Positions 35,195-47,276 of a DNA stretch of 64,000 bases are shown here, piece by piece. Source of the stretch: Desmodus rotundus (taxonomy: Eukaryota; Chordata; Mammalia; Chiroptera; Phyllostomidae); NCBI RefSeq assembly GCF_022682495.2, contig NC_071391.1, positions 114,931,195 through 114,995,194 on the forward strand, read 5' to 3'. Position numbers and translations under genes: made by a program. Position 1 is the stretch's first letter. Each line of letters opens with the position of its first letter. The notes under the pieces were generated by a model. That model saw only the letters and a program-made list of their open reading frames with translations. It was not told the origin of the DNA and did no database searches.

Positions 35195-36310
35195 TGTAGA
35201 GAATTTTTATTAGTTTATTTGAGACAAACTGACAACAACTACCAGAAGCAAAATCTCAACAGATTTTTGCAAAAATGCTCTGGAGAATGTCAGTTTTGCA
35301 GCTCATTTTACACAATGGAATCATAGGAGATGTAAGAGGGGTTACATGAAATTCATTGGTGGTAGGAGAAAGCAAAGCAAGGAAACCTCTGGGATTGGAT
35401 AACAGCAACATAAAGACAAACATACTTCTTTTACACAGGTAGATACAGGGTAGTAAACAATTGCAGATGGTAAGCAGGCAACGAGATAGCAATGAGGGGC
35501 CCCGTGGTCTCATGCTCTAGTGCTAGTGGTTGTGCGGTAAAGGATCTGGAAAAAAAGACCACTGTGACATTCCAAAGATATGTTATCTTAGATACACGAA
35601 GACAATGGATAGGCTCATTTAAGGTAAAGATTGACATTTGTCAAGGAAGCTACAGGAGGTCAGTATTCGCCATGACCCACTTTTAATGAGGAGTTTTTAT
35701 GCTCAGACCTCTGTATGTGGTTACTTCAACCTTTGGGTTTGGTAGGCAGCTTTAGTATCATTTACCAACCATCACGGGTCAGTGATCCAAACCAAGGTTC
35801 TTCTGTCCAGCATCGCTCACTTCAACTGGAGGAAACTCAGTAAATTCAAGTAAATTGGAGGAAAATTCAGTAAAACAGAGCAGAAACTCTATTCTTTGAT
35901 CAAGGAATAGAGAGGGTGAGTCCATACTCAAGAGGCACCATCTCCCTGGTTTGAAGAAATCAGGACATTCTTGAAGTATTGGTGGGAAGTAAGCAGGTTC
36001 AGGGTAGGGGATTTCCAAGAAAGGGTGGAGACTTTTCAGAATTGCAGGGGAGCAAGTGCAGTTTCCAAACATGCTTGGGACATGCCTGGCCATGCATTGA
36101 ATTCCCATTTTAATGTTATCTCCACTCTTGAGTGTGATTTTTAGTATGCTAATAAGGGAAAGTTTATCAAAATGTTGCTTGGCAAAGGGTTTCAGGTTCC
36201 ATCTTGGAGCCTTCGGTATAGACCAGTGTTGCAGGGTGGCTGTCAGCGTGTTCTGGAGTCATTTATCAGCAGGTTGTCTCACTTCCTGTAAATCAGCATA
36301 GCTAGCAGCT
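35195..36310 (-). other. Possible LTR-like or old repeat block
   Basis: The plus strand starts near 'ttttattagtttatttgaga' (35204-35223), which on the minus strand gives AATAAA-type signals. It continues with repeat-like text, including 'gcaaagggtttcaggttcca' (36182-36201) and 'cttcctgtaaatcagcatag' (36282-36301). I think it is an old ERV LTR, but I could not find both ends. The 109-codon frame at 35779-36108 is not supported as a gene. Confidence 0.35.
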
Positions 36311-36379
36311 TCAGTGAGTGTTTGAGAGCAGAAGGCTCTTCTCACATAAAGGCCGTTTGACAATATATGGCCCATTTTT

Positions 36380-36500
36380 TGTCCACAATCCTATGTGTAA
36401 AACAATCATTAAGCCATTTTACAGTTAATAACCCTAAACTTGAAGGAGGTGAAGTGATGTGCTCTATGTAGGCCACACAGATAAGACAGAAAGCATAAGA
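36380..36500 (-). mobile_element. Possible MIR fragment
   Basis: 'aagccattttacagttaata' (36411-36430) with 'aggtgaagtgatgtgctcta' resembles antisense MIR. Weak. Confidence 0.4.
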
Positions 36501-36720
36501 AAGTAAAATCAAGTCTTTCCATTCTAATTGTGTTCTCTTTCTCACAAGTCCTAGTGGCCTCTCTATAGTCACAGGCTGGAGCTTGTGGGTGTACCATAAC
36601 TTGCCAAAAAATTGACTCCAAGGTCAGGTGAAAACAGGAAGTTTTATGGGATAGAACAAGAACAAAACTAGCCAATATTTTAGATTGAGCAGAGAGGTGG
36701 CATTCCATTTGGTTATTCCA

Positions 36721-36812
36721 TAATGGTTACATTATGGAATACATTATTATCCATATGGAATACATTATGGAATTACATTAACCATTCCATAATGGTTAAT
36801 GTAAACCATTAT
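36721..36812. repeat. Cluster of short direct and inverted repeats with a perfect hairpin
   Basis: tacattatggaat occurs at 36728-36740 and 36761-36773. tacattaaccatt (36774-36786) is followed after ccat by its exact reverse complement (36791-36803), making a 13-bp stem with a 4-base loop. It looks like a local rearrangement or a small palindromic element. Confidence 0.9.
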
Positions 36813-37292
36813 GAGGTCACAGAGTGCTATTTTAGCTCTTATTACCAAGTTGAAATTGTCTTCTTAACATGATAAATAAAGGTTTCTTGAATTGTTGGAC
36901 ACTTACTCGTCTTTGACTTATGCAGAAATAATCTTTATGGTATTTTTCACCCAAGAAAGTCCAGACAGGGCTTCCCAAGAACATCCACATGGTTTTAGAG
37001 ATTGAAGATTCTATTAAAATGGCCAGCAGAATATTAATACTGGGGAAAGCTGTATCTGATAGAGAAGTAAAAGAAAAATGCAGCCCCCAACGAGAAAACC
37101 TGAAGAACGTATTTTAAATTGCAGACGAAACTGATCAAAGAAAATCAGTGAGGTAACTATTTCTTCCTCCTGAGAAAGCTATGGCATGTGAAGGAAGAGG
37201 TCAAGGAAACTGGAAGATTCCTAATAAACCTCCCTAGTTTGGAAGATTGTGCATTGAGAAGAATGTTGACCTTGGTAGAGGAGGGAATGGCT

Positions 37293-37319
37293 CTGTGTGT
37301 GTGTGTGTGTGTGTGTGTA
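37293..37319. repeat. (GT)n microsatellite
   Basis: About thirteen GT units next to a LINE-1 3' UTR. Confidence 0.95.
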
Positions 37320-37562
37320 TAAATCTCACACATATACATAGCACATAGACACAGACAACAGTGTGGTGATAGCCGGAGGGAAAGGGGGTGGGGTAGGTGG
37401 AGGTGGGCAAAGGGGGGATAAACAGGGACAGGAAGAGACTTTGCTTTGGGGGAGGAGCGCACAATGCAGTGTGCAGATGATGTTTTGTTTCGTTGTGCTC
37501 TTGAAACCTGTATGGTTTTGTGAACCAGTGTCTCCCTTGCAAATTCAATTTAAAAAATTATT
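37320..37562 (+). mobile_element. LINE-1 3' UTR fragment
   Basis: 'cacagacaacagtgtggtga' (37350-37369), a G-rich purine tract and 'tttgtgaaccagtgtctccc' (37516-37535) match the 3' UTR at 4940-5160. The fragment starts at the (GT)n tract. Confidence 0.8.
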
Positions 37563-40500
37563 TCTCTCTCACATACACACAGAATTCAACTCTGCACTGC
37601 ATAAAGCAAGTAGGTAGCAGCTTACTAACGACATTCAGAGGAAACTCAAAGACCCCAGGTTAGTAAAAAATCTACCCTTGCCAACTGAAAGACAGCAGGA
37701 ATCAGCAGAAAGAAGGCAATAAGCTACTATAGCCTAAACCATGAACCCCCAGGCCAGACAGAAAGACAAAGAAAAGTGATCCCATCTGCTTGGGCTCCTC
37801 AAAGAGAAAGATAAAACTACACTGAAAAGGGTAAATTATTGGTGATGAAATGGGTGCTAAGACTCCAGAGGGAAATGGTAGCAAAATATACTGCATTCAT
37901 TAAATAAAAAATGAATGCCTAAAGAGTAATTGTTCATTGTTTTAGATGTGACAATAGTGTTGCAGTCATATTATTTTACAGAGCCCTTATGTTTCATAGA
38001 CATCTAAGACACACATGCAGATGAATAGGATGGTGTCTGGAACTCACCGCAGAATAACCCAGAGCAACGGAGGAGACAAAGGCGCAAAGGAAACATGATG
38101 ACCATGAATTTGTCCTTATGAATCTGGGTCACAGTGCGCATGACGGCTATATACTACTCTTCTATATTTTCATAACGAGAATTAAAAAAACAATTCTAGG
38201 AGCATTAAGGGTTAAATATCAACAACAAACTCATAAAATACTGAGGAAAATGTTGGTAAACATGTATAAGTCTTTCTGATGCATAACAACATAGATGGAA
38301 TCCATCAAGGAAACGTTATTTTATTTCATAACATAAAATGGAAAACATCTACATCTAATCTATCTGTATTTACACATATAGATATAGGTACATAGTATAT
38401 AGTTACAGAAAGTATTTAATAACATGGGAAATTGCTCATAACATAAATTTTTAACATATTATAAAACTAATACAGTGTTATACAAAATTTTGTATGCTTA
38501 CATTTATTTGTTCCTTTTCCTTATTGCTGGACCATCACAGCAAACAACTCAGACAGCGTCTATGCCTCAGATGGAGCTATGTAGCACAGAATTCGTTACA
38601 GCTGAAGTGTTTATGTACTACGAATAAGCAGCACAGAGAATGCTGATAACATGTAACAGAAGACATGGTCCAGTTGGGTTGTGAAAAGGCAATAAGGAGG
38701 GACCACTTAATTTTTTAGCTAACAACTCCGACATGTAACTGTGAACTAACTAGAACAAGGAAATAAGCTTTAAATGAGAGTAATTTTCTCTTTCACAAAA
38801 TGGCAGGTAAATTTTTATTTTATTCAATATACTTATCCATAATTTCAAATAGTATATTGAATTATTTTTGTAACATGACAATAAACATATAAAAACAAAA
38901 TACAAGGATTAACAACTAGGAAGTCATTTTTTTCATGTTATACCTTCTTTCTCAATAAAAAATATATTTTGTTTGAAACACCTTCAATCCTCAAAATAAA
39001 AAGATGATTTTTTTCCTTTCTTTAGTTCATCTTGGAAGGTTCTGCTGTAATTTGAAAATTGTCAAGTGAATCAGGATTTTTTTTAATTGAAAACATTGCT
39101 ATCTCTCATTTGCCAAGGCCTGGCAAAGTGATTAAATATATGCATCTTAAAAAGAGGTGAAGGTAGTTGGAGCGGGCACAATGCACATTGTATGTAGCTG
39201 GGTATTGATTTCTAAGTATTGAATAAGAAAATTGGAAATATAATGCAGAGCAGAGCAAAGACAAAGGAAATGTAAATAGGAGGGAAGTGCGCCAGAAGAG
39301 AGAGAAGAAACAGGGAAGGAGGGGAGGGAAGAAAGAATGGAGACAGGTACCTGGGTGCATGGGTAGTAACCACACATATGTCTGGTCACATACACCACCC
39401 AGATCTACACGTTGCCACTGCCTCAAAATAATGGGACATCATACAATGAAAACCAATACGTACACACATGCAAGACAATTTAAACCTTCCTACTTTATTT
39501 ATTTGGTTTTGCTAGCATTGCTCTTATTCATCAAAACAGGAAGAAACCAATAAGCACTTAGTTTGTCAATATAACTCAAAGCACAGAGTTTTTAAGCTTC
39601 CAAATCCTTCTAAGAAATATAACTTCCTCATCAAAACCCCCTGTGCAAGAAACGGAAAATATTTTATTTGTCAAGAATCATCTTTTGTCTTTGATGCAAT
39701 GGGAAATCTAGCAATAACTTTTTTGTTAGAAATTAAGAAAATTTAAATTTTCTGCTTCTTTCACCTAGTAAGTTGAGATTTATGCCAATTTTTGGCTTCA
39801 CCAAGGACCGTAATTTCTGAACCTCATGTAATGGGAGTCAAAATGAGCAGGATAACAGGAAAGCAAGAGGCACAGTTTTATATGGGTGTTTCTAACATTA
39901 GTGAAAGTTATTCAGCCTTCCAGAGCATCTGTTCACATCAGTAAAATCAGCTGTATCAGAATGATATAACATATTTATGTAAAGTCAGCTTTTAGTAAAC
40001 AGTATATAAACTAATAAAAGATAACCCATTAATGTCTTAACAAACACTCAGGTCAGTACAAAAACTTTTTAACCAAACTACTTTTTCTATCTGTTTTATC
40101 ATTCCATTCTTTGATTAAAACTCAAGAAATGGCATATTTTTTTTTCTGTGTTCAAAATTCTTATTGTTTTATTCTAACAAGCTTTCCTCATATGCCCATC
40201 CTTTAGGTTTTGATTTAAGATGACAATATTTCTATTTAAGATTAGGAAGAATGGTCTTCAAGTGAAAAACAAGTTTATGCTATGTCTGTCAGATAAATAG
40301 TACCTTTAAAAAAAGTCCACCAATCTACCTAAAACCAGGAGAAACTGTGATTACTGGTAGGCAGTTTTCTTTGCAATGGTTGAATTACAGAACAGCCTGG
40401 ATGGAAAAAAGAATTAATATTAACTGAGAAAGCCCAGACTGCATTTTAGTCACAAGGTTTAGGTTCGAAATGATTAAAGAGCACTTAATAAATCTACTTG

Positions 40501-41149
40501 GGCAAACTTATGGCACTTGGGGGAGATTTGAAATAAGACTGTAATTGTGAAAAGTCCACAGGATGCCAATTCATACCAGCGACTATAATAAAAGTGGCCA
40601 GAAGTAACAGGTCTGGGACCATGGTTCAGATAAATTTTCCAAAGCAAAACAGCACTAAACAGGTGTTGCACGCAAAGAGAATTTTCTTCCATGACTCACA
40701 GCAGCAGAGGCTTTCAAGAGAAAAAGAACTTAGCAACTCAATGCACACTACTTTGTTTACACTGGAAAGCAGAGGAAATAAGGAGCTGAAGGTGGGAGGC
40801 TTGCAATAAACTAGATAGGACTGAAGACCTAGGTGCTTTGGTATTTGCCAACAAAGTAAAAAGTTTAGACTGTGGCTGGAGACCTTAGAGCTACAGAGAA
40901 AGATATCTTTCTCTCCACTTATTGGATTATTTGGAGAACAGTCTTCTGCTTAAATGGTTTGCTGTACACTCATCTATTTGAGGGCAGGATGTGAGAGTTC
41001 CAAACTCAATAAATCCATTGTCCTAAGGGCATGTCTAGGGTAAGATTTACAACCTAATACATTAAATGCAACTTCTGTATGCTTTGTCCACAATTTGCAA
41101 GTGTTAGGCAAATCCTGAAACCAAGGAGAGTCTCTTGATTCTGCTATTG
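37563..41149. other. Long unassigned AT-rich stretch
   Basis: No gene, RNA gene or named repeat recognised across about 3.6 kb. It is the largest such stretch in the middle of the window and could hold unique intergenic sequence or decayed repeats. Confidence 0.4.
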
Positions 41150-41270
41150 GAGCCTTTCTCTCTATGTAGGAACCTCCCGGGACCCTGTTAAAAATTAAGA
41201 TTCCCATTGTGCACCCTCTCATTCCAATCCAGTAGATTTGATGTGGGGCATCATTAAGAAACAAGGGAAC
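41150..41270. mobile_element. MER5/MER20-like hAT fragment
   Basis: 'cgggaccctgttaaaaatta' (41178-41197) and 'attccaatccagtagatttg' (41221-41240) follow the pattern of Charlie MITEs. Diverged. Confidence 0.45.
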
Positions 41271-41949
41271 TGACTCCAAAAGCAGGTGGTTTACAAGATA
41301 AAGCCATATCCTAGACAATAATAAACCCTTTGCCCATGTATTTCTAAAGAGAACAATGAGAAATTTATTTGGAACCTGAGTGTTCAACCTTTTTTCCTAT
41401 TCCCCATCCTTCAGTTAAATAATAAATTGAAAAGAAGACTCTTCAGTGGCTGCTAAAACCAGTGGGTGAAAGTTTGATAAGGAGCAGTATATTTTCATAA
41501 TCTCAAAGTACCTCTCCAAGAAATATGTATTAATAATGATACTTATTTTAATAAGTACAAATAATTTAAATTGACCTTAGGGTGACAAATCTGGCAAATG
41601 CCATTGTAGACAAGTGGTAAAAGTGAACATCAACAGCAGTGGGACAAATGGACTTCCTATTACATAGCATTTCAAGTATCTGATATTTCTGCCAAAATTT
41701 CATAACCTGAATTGAATCATGAGGAGATATTTCACAAATATGTAATTAAATTAAGTGGCCTTTACACTTTAAAAGTGTTAAGTCATGAAAGTCAAGGAAG
41801 GACTGAGAAGTTGTTCCAAAGGGAAGGAGACTAAGCAGATTTGACAACTGAATCCCGTACATGATCCCAGATTGAACGCTGAATCAGAAAGGAAAGAGAA
41901 AAGCAGAGAAGCAGGTTCTATATGTTTGTTTGATTTTTGCTGTGACTGA
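41271..41949. other. Unassigned sequence
   Basis: Nothing recognised. Confidence 0.4.
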
Positions 41950-42275
41950 CACCATTGGGGTGGTGGAAAGAGGTTGGAATGAAGTTTGAGGGTAAGGTGG
42001 ACGTGTTGTGTGCATGTTGATGTCCTGATTTTGATGGATTTACTGTGATACATAGAAGAGGACCCTTGTTTTAGAAAAACATACATTCAACAGTTTAAAG
42101 ATAATATGAGGCATCATGTTCTTAAACGTTATTGAAAATATAGAGAAAGCAAAAGAGACAAAAACAAAGAATGACAAAGTAAATGTGGTCAAACACTGCA
42201 ACGGTGAAATAGTACAGGTGTTGTACTAGTCTTGCAAGTTTTCTGTAAGTTTGAAATTACTTCAAAACAAAAAGT
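41950..42275 (+). mobile_element. Old LINE-1 3' end
   Basis: 'gtcctgattttgatggattt' (42022-42041) through 'gtaagtttgaaattacttca' (42245-42264) and an A-rich end is the 3' terminus of an old L1M-type LINE-1. Confidence 0.75.
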
Positions 42276-42479
42276 AGAGAGTGAAATCTCAAATTCATCA
42301 TTATAAAATAGCAACAGGACTCCCTGGTGCAAGCAATAGGCACTGGGTTTCATATTTATCCCACTACATGCCACTTACAAAGGACACATCTAATATATAG
42401 TCACAGAAATGTTGAAAGTCAAAGATATGTCTGGTGAACCCTAACCAAAACAAAACCGACATAGGCATATTAATAGGAA

Positions 42480-42870
42480 AAAAGGAAGCATTCGGTAAAA
42501 AGAAGTACAAAAAATAAGGGAGGGGTATAATAAGATGTTTGCTTTATCAGTTCTAAATTTATATGTAGATACCTAATTGCATAGCATCAAAACATAGATG
42601 TAAAGCAAAAACTGACAGAACCGCGAGTGGAACTTGCGAGTAGACAACTTCACACTGCAATGAGAGATTTTACATATCACTCTAAAACCAACAGATCGAG
42701 TCAACAAGAGTTAGTGAGCACAGGGAACCTTGTACAATATTCGCGAGTTCGATCTGCGAGCTTACACAGAACACTGCACTTCAAACCTGCAGAATACACA
42801 TTATTTTAAAGCACATATGGAATAGTTAGAAAAATTTCCCAACTATTGCACCACACATATAACAAATCGC
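42480..42870 (+). mobile_element. LINE-1 ORF2 endonuclease-region fragment
   Basis: 'tagcatcaaaacatagatgt' (42582-42601) and 'gcaaaaactgacagaaccgc' (42605-42624) lead to 'ctgcagaatacacattattt' (42787-42806). This order is LINE-1 ORF2 endonuclease-region sequence, heavily diverged with frameshifts and unusual gcgag motifs (42623, 42637, 42743, 42757). It is not adjacent in ORF2 to the L1 end just upstream, so it is a separate fragment or a rearranged copy. Confidence 0.65.
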
Positions 42871-43308
42871 ACTACGTTATAGAGGGTTTGTATTACGGAG
42901 ACTACATTCTCTAACCAAGAAATCAATAACTAAAGATAATAGGTGTATGATACATGTTTGGAATCCCCTTTATGTGGGAATCCAGATCTGGTTTGCCACA
43001 GCCCCCTGTTGAGCCATAAACTGAGGCCAACAGAAGCGGCTATTCATCATGATACCGCTAGTTCTGCTGGTTTATAAATAGTTTTTCTTAATGCCCATGT
43101 CACTAAAACAGGACAAAGACAAACAAGCCAATGGAAACATTTAACAAAAATGTGTAAATGCAACATCCACTATGCAAAGAAAAGTCAGTGCCAGGAGAGT
43201 TTGACTTGATACACTATTACAAGACAAAGCATAACAAGAAATATGATCAGTGTACATAAAAGAAGAGTAACAAAATCCAATAAACTTTAAATCAAGGAGT
43301 AAAATTCT

Positions 43309-43365
43309 AAACTTTTTACAAGTAAATAAAAAGTTTACTTGTAAACTTTTTACAAGTAAATAAAA
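43309..43365. repeat. 23-bp direct repeat with an inverted spacer
   Basis: The same 23 bases occur exactly at 43309-43331 and 43343-43365. The 11-base spacer (agtttacttgt) is the reverse complement of part of the repeat, giving a fold-back structure. Confidence 0.9.
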
Positions 43366-43489
43366 TGTGTTGCTACAGTGTGATGCCATTATGTATTAAG
43401 TGAAAATGTCCTCAGCCTTTAACATCTTTTGCGGTTGGTAAGCTAATTAAAAAAAAAAAAATAGTGTCTACAAAATGCACCAGAATTAT

Positions 43490-44180
43490 GTGCATTAAGT
43501 AGAAATAGTCAATTGCAAAAATGCTGTAGTTCAATGTATTGTAGGCTTGGTTAAGCACTTATAGGACAAAATGCATGAGAAATTTAAATCTTTTGTGGCA
43601 TATTCTACTGCAGCTGATGAAAGCACAGCTATAAATATCACTGCACAGCTATATTTGTTCATGCTGTCAAAGGAATTTTGATGTGACCAAAGGGCTTTTG
43701 GGCAGAACGCCCGTTATAGGAATAACATCAGGAAATGACTTTTTGTGTGTGTTAGGAAAATGTACATGTTGGACAAATTCAAAATTAGTACTGTAGTCAA
43801 GATGACAGTGGTCCTATCACAAATTCAATTCAAGTAGTAACGTGCTCCTAGGACACAGAACATTGCATCATTCACCAGGGAGACCTTTATGCTAAAAGTT
43901 AAAAATGAAACTCATTGTCAAAGTTGCCATTACCACACAGACTTTTTGAATCTCAGACAATCCAGTACTGGGCTCGACGAATTAAATACCGTGTTGCTGG
44001 AAAGTATCTGCTTAGCGGTGGCATGGAGCTGAGGACACTTTTAACGCTTTTCAAAGAAATCTACTTGCTTGTTTCAACCAAGGAAAAAACCCAGGTTATT
44101 TCACCAGTCAAAACTGTATCAGATTTTATCTCTGGGGCTGATAGTACAGTCAATTTAGACCCTGATTATTTCTTTGAGTA
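43490..44180 (+). pseudogene. hAT (Charlie/ZBED-like) transposase remnant
   Basis: Translation across three shifted frames gives the collinear blocks of a hAT transposase: ALSRN (43492-43506); KFKSFVAYSTAADESTAI, with the conserved DEST motif (43583-43636); an EFDVTKGLLG segment (about 43673-43702); EHCIIHQGDLYAK (43858-43896), which carries the conserved HCIIHQ motif; and a final open frame to 44180 containing RVAGKYLLSGGMELR and LFKEIYLLVSTKEK. This order matches Charlie-type transposases and the domesticated ZBED5/GTF2IRD2/FAM200 relatives. At least two frameshifts and internal stops break it, so it is inactive. The N-terminal BED zinc finger and the C-terminal dimerisation domain are not seen. 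It may be a transposon fossil or a processed pseudogene of a domesticated gene. Confidence 0.8.
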
Positions 44181-44889
44181 AGTGTTCATACGTACTTACA
44201 CAAAAATAGATGATTCCCTTCATTTATTCCTAGAAAAATTTGGGAAGCTCTTGGGCAAGGAATAATAACTCTCCTGCCTCCCGACCCTGAAATTGATTTC
44301 TAGAAATGAAATTATTGCCTCAACTACATTCTCAATATTGTGGAGTTAAGAACTGGATTCAAAAAAGACAATATTATCTGACTTCACATGTTATAAAAAC
44401 GACCTAACATTCTGCAACTGGCCTTCCACTGTGAGTGAGGAATCAAAAGGGAGGTGCAACAAAGAACTGAAAACAAAACACAGTATTCAAATATCAGAAC
44501 TCCCACAAGTACCTCAAATAGGGTTCCATTAAATAAAAAATAAATGTACTAAGTTACTATACACATTCAGAATTACCTATATTCATTGTTTTCCAGTTTT
44601 ACAAAATGAATAAAACTAAATATCACCCCCACTCAAAGTATTGTGCTTGAATGTCTGTTGTACATTGTATTCAAAAGTACAAGACTAATAGTTATAGCTT
44701 CATCTTATTTTTAAAAGCTGTAAGAGTTTGAATTTTTTCAAGAGTTTGAAAGAAATAATATACAAATTATGAAAGATAATAAATAATTATGGCGTTGCAT
44801 TTCTTATTTTTTAATTTAAAAAATCTCAGTACATATATCTTCATATTAAGAGTTTATACCCTTTAATCTTATTTACGTTACCTACCTGA
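44181..44889. other. Unassigned AT-rich sequence
   Basis: Nothing recognised. Remaining non-coding parts of the hAT element could lie here. Confidence 0.4.
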
Positions 44890-45840
44890 CCTTTCTTCCC
44901 CTTTATATGAAGTCTCAGTCTACACTTTCTACTACCTACTAGACACCAATGTTTTTAGGCATCTGACACATCAAACTCAACTAAACTTTGAAGACATGCC
45001 TCAGGAATTCAAGATCATTAGACTGCACCTTTAACCAACCATTCATGTTGATGTCCAGTCTGGATCTCATCTAAACTATCTCCTCCTCCATCACCCACTG
45101 CAGCCAATGTCTTCACAACAGCATTCATACCTCGTTCCTCTTTCCTCTTCCCCGGCCACATTGCCTTGCTTTTGGCTCTTGGTCGCTCCCAAGTTGAGTG
45201 TTTGCAGTGTCCTCTTTGGAAGACTTCCTGCCTTCCAATTCTCCAGCCTCAATCCACCCTGTATAATATTCCAGAGTAAATACTTTTAATACACTAATGA
45301 TCAGGTGCTTATTCTGCTCACACAGGGTTACTGACCTTGCACTGCTTTTGACCACTCAAGTGTAAAGGTTGTGGCCGCCAGCCTGGCAAAGAGTTCCTGT
45401 GGTCTGCTCCCGCCCCAGTTCTTACAGTCCTAATGCCCACAACTCCCCGCCATGTGTATTATCAAGTATTATAGGTAACATGATTATTATACGATTATAA
45501 GATTCACTGCAATGGTATTTACCTTTTCGCCCACATTCCTTCTTAGCTCGTGACTAGAATGCCCCTCTGCTTCATTTCCATAGTTGAAATGTTAGACTTC
45601 TTCAAGCTCCATCTCAAAAGTCCTTCTCCTTTAAGTCTACGTTGACCTTTCTCTTAGGTAATCCTATTATAACTTACCAAAACTGTAACAATTGCTATCC
45701 ACTTAATTATAGTAACTCGTAAAATTTCCTCTTGCCCCTACCAGACCAGAAATTCCTTAGCAGTAGGAACTGCACCTGACTTGACTTGGAGTCCTAGTGA
45801 GTCACCCTTCATAGGTGTTTAGTGGCTTGGCGGAATTGAG
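44890..45840 (+). mobile_element. L2 LINE 3' region
   Basis: Diverged but collinear with the L2 3' end: a pyrimidine-rich part with 'cctccatcacccactgcagc' (45086-45105), the 'ctcaatccaccctgtataat' segment (45249-45268), 'agctccatctcaaaagtcct' (45606-45625), and the terminal 'ccagaccagaaattccttag' region (45742-45761). Short frames inside it are not genes. Confidence 0.65.
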
Positions 45841-46128
45841 GTTATATGTTAAAGGAGGAAGAAATGGACCTTTAAAAGATCCATATGTATTTTTTGGTCA
45901 ATAAACTCCTGAAAAGGTTTCCAGAATTCTATTGGTACTGTAGCTGTGTAAATAGAGAGGACATTTGTCATTATTTGGCTACCCTGCATCTTCCCCTTCC
46001 TACGACAACCTTAATTCTGTCTGTGGGACTCACCCCTCCCCCAATATGTGCAGTCTTCATAGATGGATAACTCAAGATTTCAGCTTCTCTGTTTCTTCTG
46101 GCAGTGTCTAGGCAAGAGAAAATGGCCT

Positions 46129-46366
46129 CCATACTGTTTTCCACAGTGGCTGCACCAATCTGCATTCCCACTAACAGTGCATGAAGCCTCCCTTTTCTCG
46201 GCACCCTCACAAACGCTTGTTGTTTGTTGATTTATTGATGATAGCCACTCTGACAAATGTGAGGTGATAGCTCATTGTGGTTTTAATTTGCTTGTCTCTG
46301 ATGATTAGTGACACTGAGCGTCTTGTCATACCTCTATTGGCCATCTGTATGTCTTCTTTGGACAGT
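46129..46366 (-). mobile_element. Inverted 5' part of a LINE-1 (twin-priming product)
   Basis: On the minus strand this is ORF2 sequence, with plus-strand marks 'cctccatactgttttccaca' (46126-46145) and 'ggccatctgtatgtcttctt' (46339-46358). It meets the plus-strand L1 part at about 46367. The inverted and direct parts are separated in ORF2 by a gap of roughly 100 bp. The minus-strand 79-codon frame here is a piece of ORF2. Confidence 0.88.
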
Positions 46367-46950
46367 GAAAGAATTATGCACCCTTATGTTCATTGCAGTG
46401 TTATTTAAATTGCCAACATTTGGAAATAGCCCAAGTGCCCATCCGTAGATGAGTAGAAAAAAAGCTGTGGAACATTTACACAATGGAACACTCCTCAGCC
46501 TGGATGTGGAGAGCATTATGCTAAGTGAACTAAGCCAGTTAGAGAAAGACAAGTAACATATGATCTCATTTATATGTGGAATCTAACGAACAAAATAAAC
46601 AAACAAATAAAACACACTAATAGATACGGAGAACAGACTGACAAGTGCCAGAGAGGAGGGGGTTTGAGGAGCTAGGTAAAAAAGGTAAAGGGATTAAGCA
46701 AAAAAAAAAAAATTACAGAGAGACAACAGTATAGTGATTAATAAAGGGGAAGGGGTAGGAAAAGTAGAAGACAGTAAAGGGGGGATAAATGGTGACTTAG
46801 ACTTGGAGACTTGTCTTGCAGTAGTGAACACACAATACAATATACAGATTATTATTATAGAATCGTACAATTAAAACCTATGTAATTTTATTAACCAGTG
46901 TTACCCAATTAATTCAATAAAAATTTTAAAATACATTAAAATTAAAAGAC
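46367..46950 (+). mobile_element. LINE-1 3' end, direct part of the inverted insertion
   Basis: It continues from 'attatgcacccttatgttca' (46373-46392) through the ORF2 end and a G-rich 3' UTR to an A-rich tail near 46950. The whole insertion (46129-46950) is flanked by agagaaaatggcct (46115-46128) and agaggaaatggcct (46951-46964), 13 of 14 bases identical. Confidence 0.9.
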
Positions 46951-46964
46951 AGAGGAAATGGCCT

Positions 46965-47276
46965 AATGCTACCTACTGGATGTTCCCTTCTGGGACTTCA
47001 ATCTTGACCCCATGATGGAAGGGTAAAGAGAAAACTTGGAAGGTATGCATTGCAGTGGTAGCAGAAGCAAAAAAGCAATGGTGGCAATATGACATCCTGG
47101 TAAGAGTGCTCAGCTCCAAGGCTATTGCTATGCTTCCAACATTCTTCCTGGCGCTCCAGGGTCCCCTAGGTTTATGCCTGTTTATTCAGATGCCCATGGC
47201 TTCCATAATCCTGCCACTATCCTGCCAACAAATTCCTTCTTTCTTATTACTTGGGGTTGATGTCTATAGCTTACAA
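46965..47276. other. Unassigned sequence; ends in a hAT target duplication
   Basis: No gene recognised. The final eight bases gcttacaa (47269-47276) are the left duplication of the next element. Confidence 0.45.

Noticed and set aside
40974..41387. 137-codon minus-strand frame
   Set aside because: It overlaps a MER5/MER20-like fragment (41150-41270) and shows no family resemblance.
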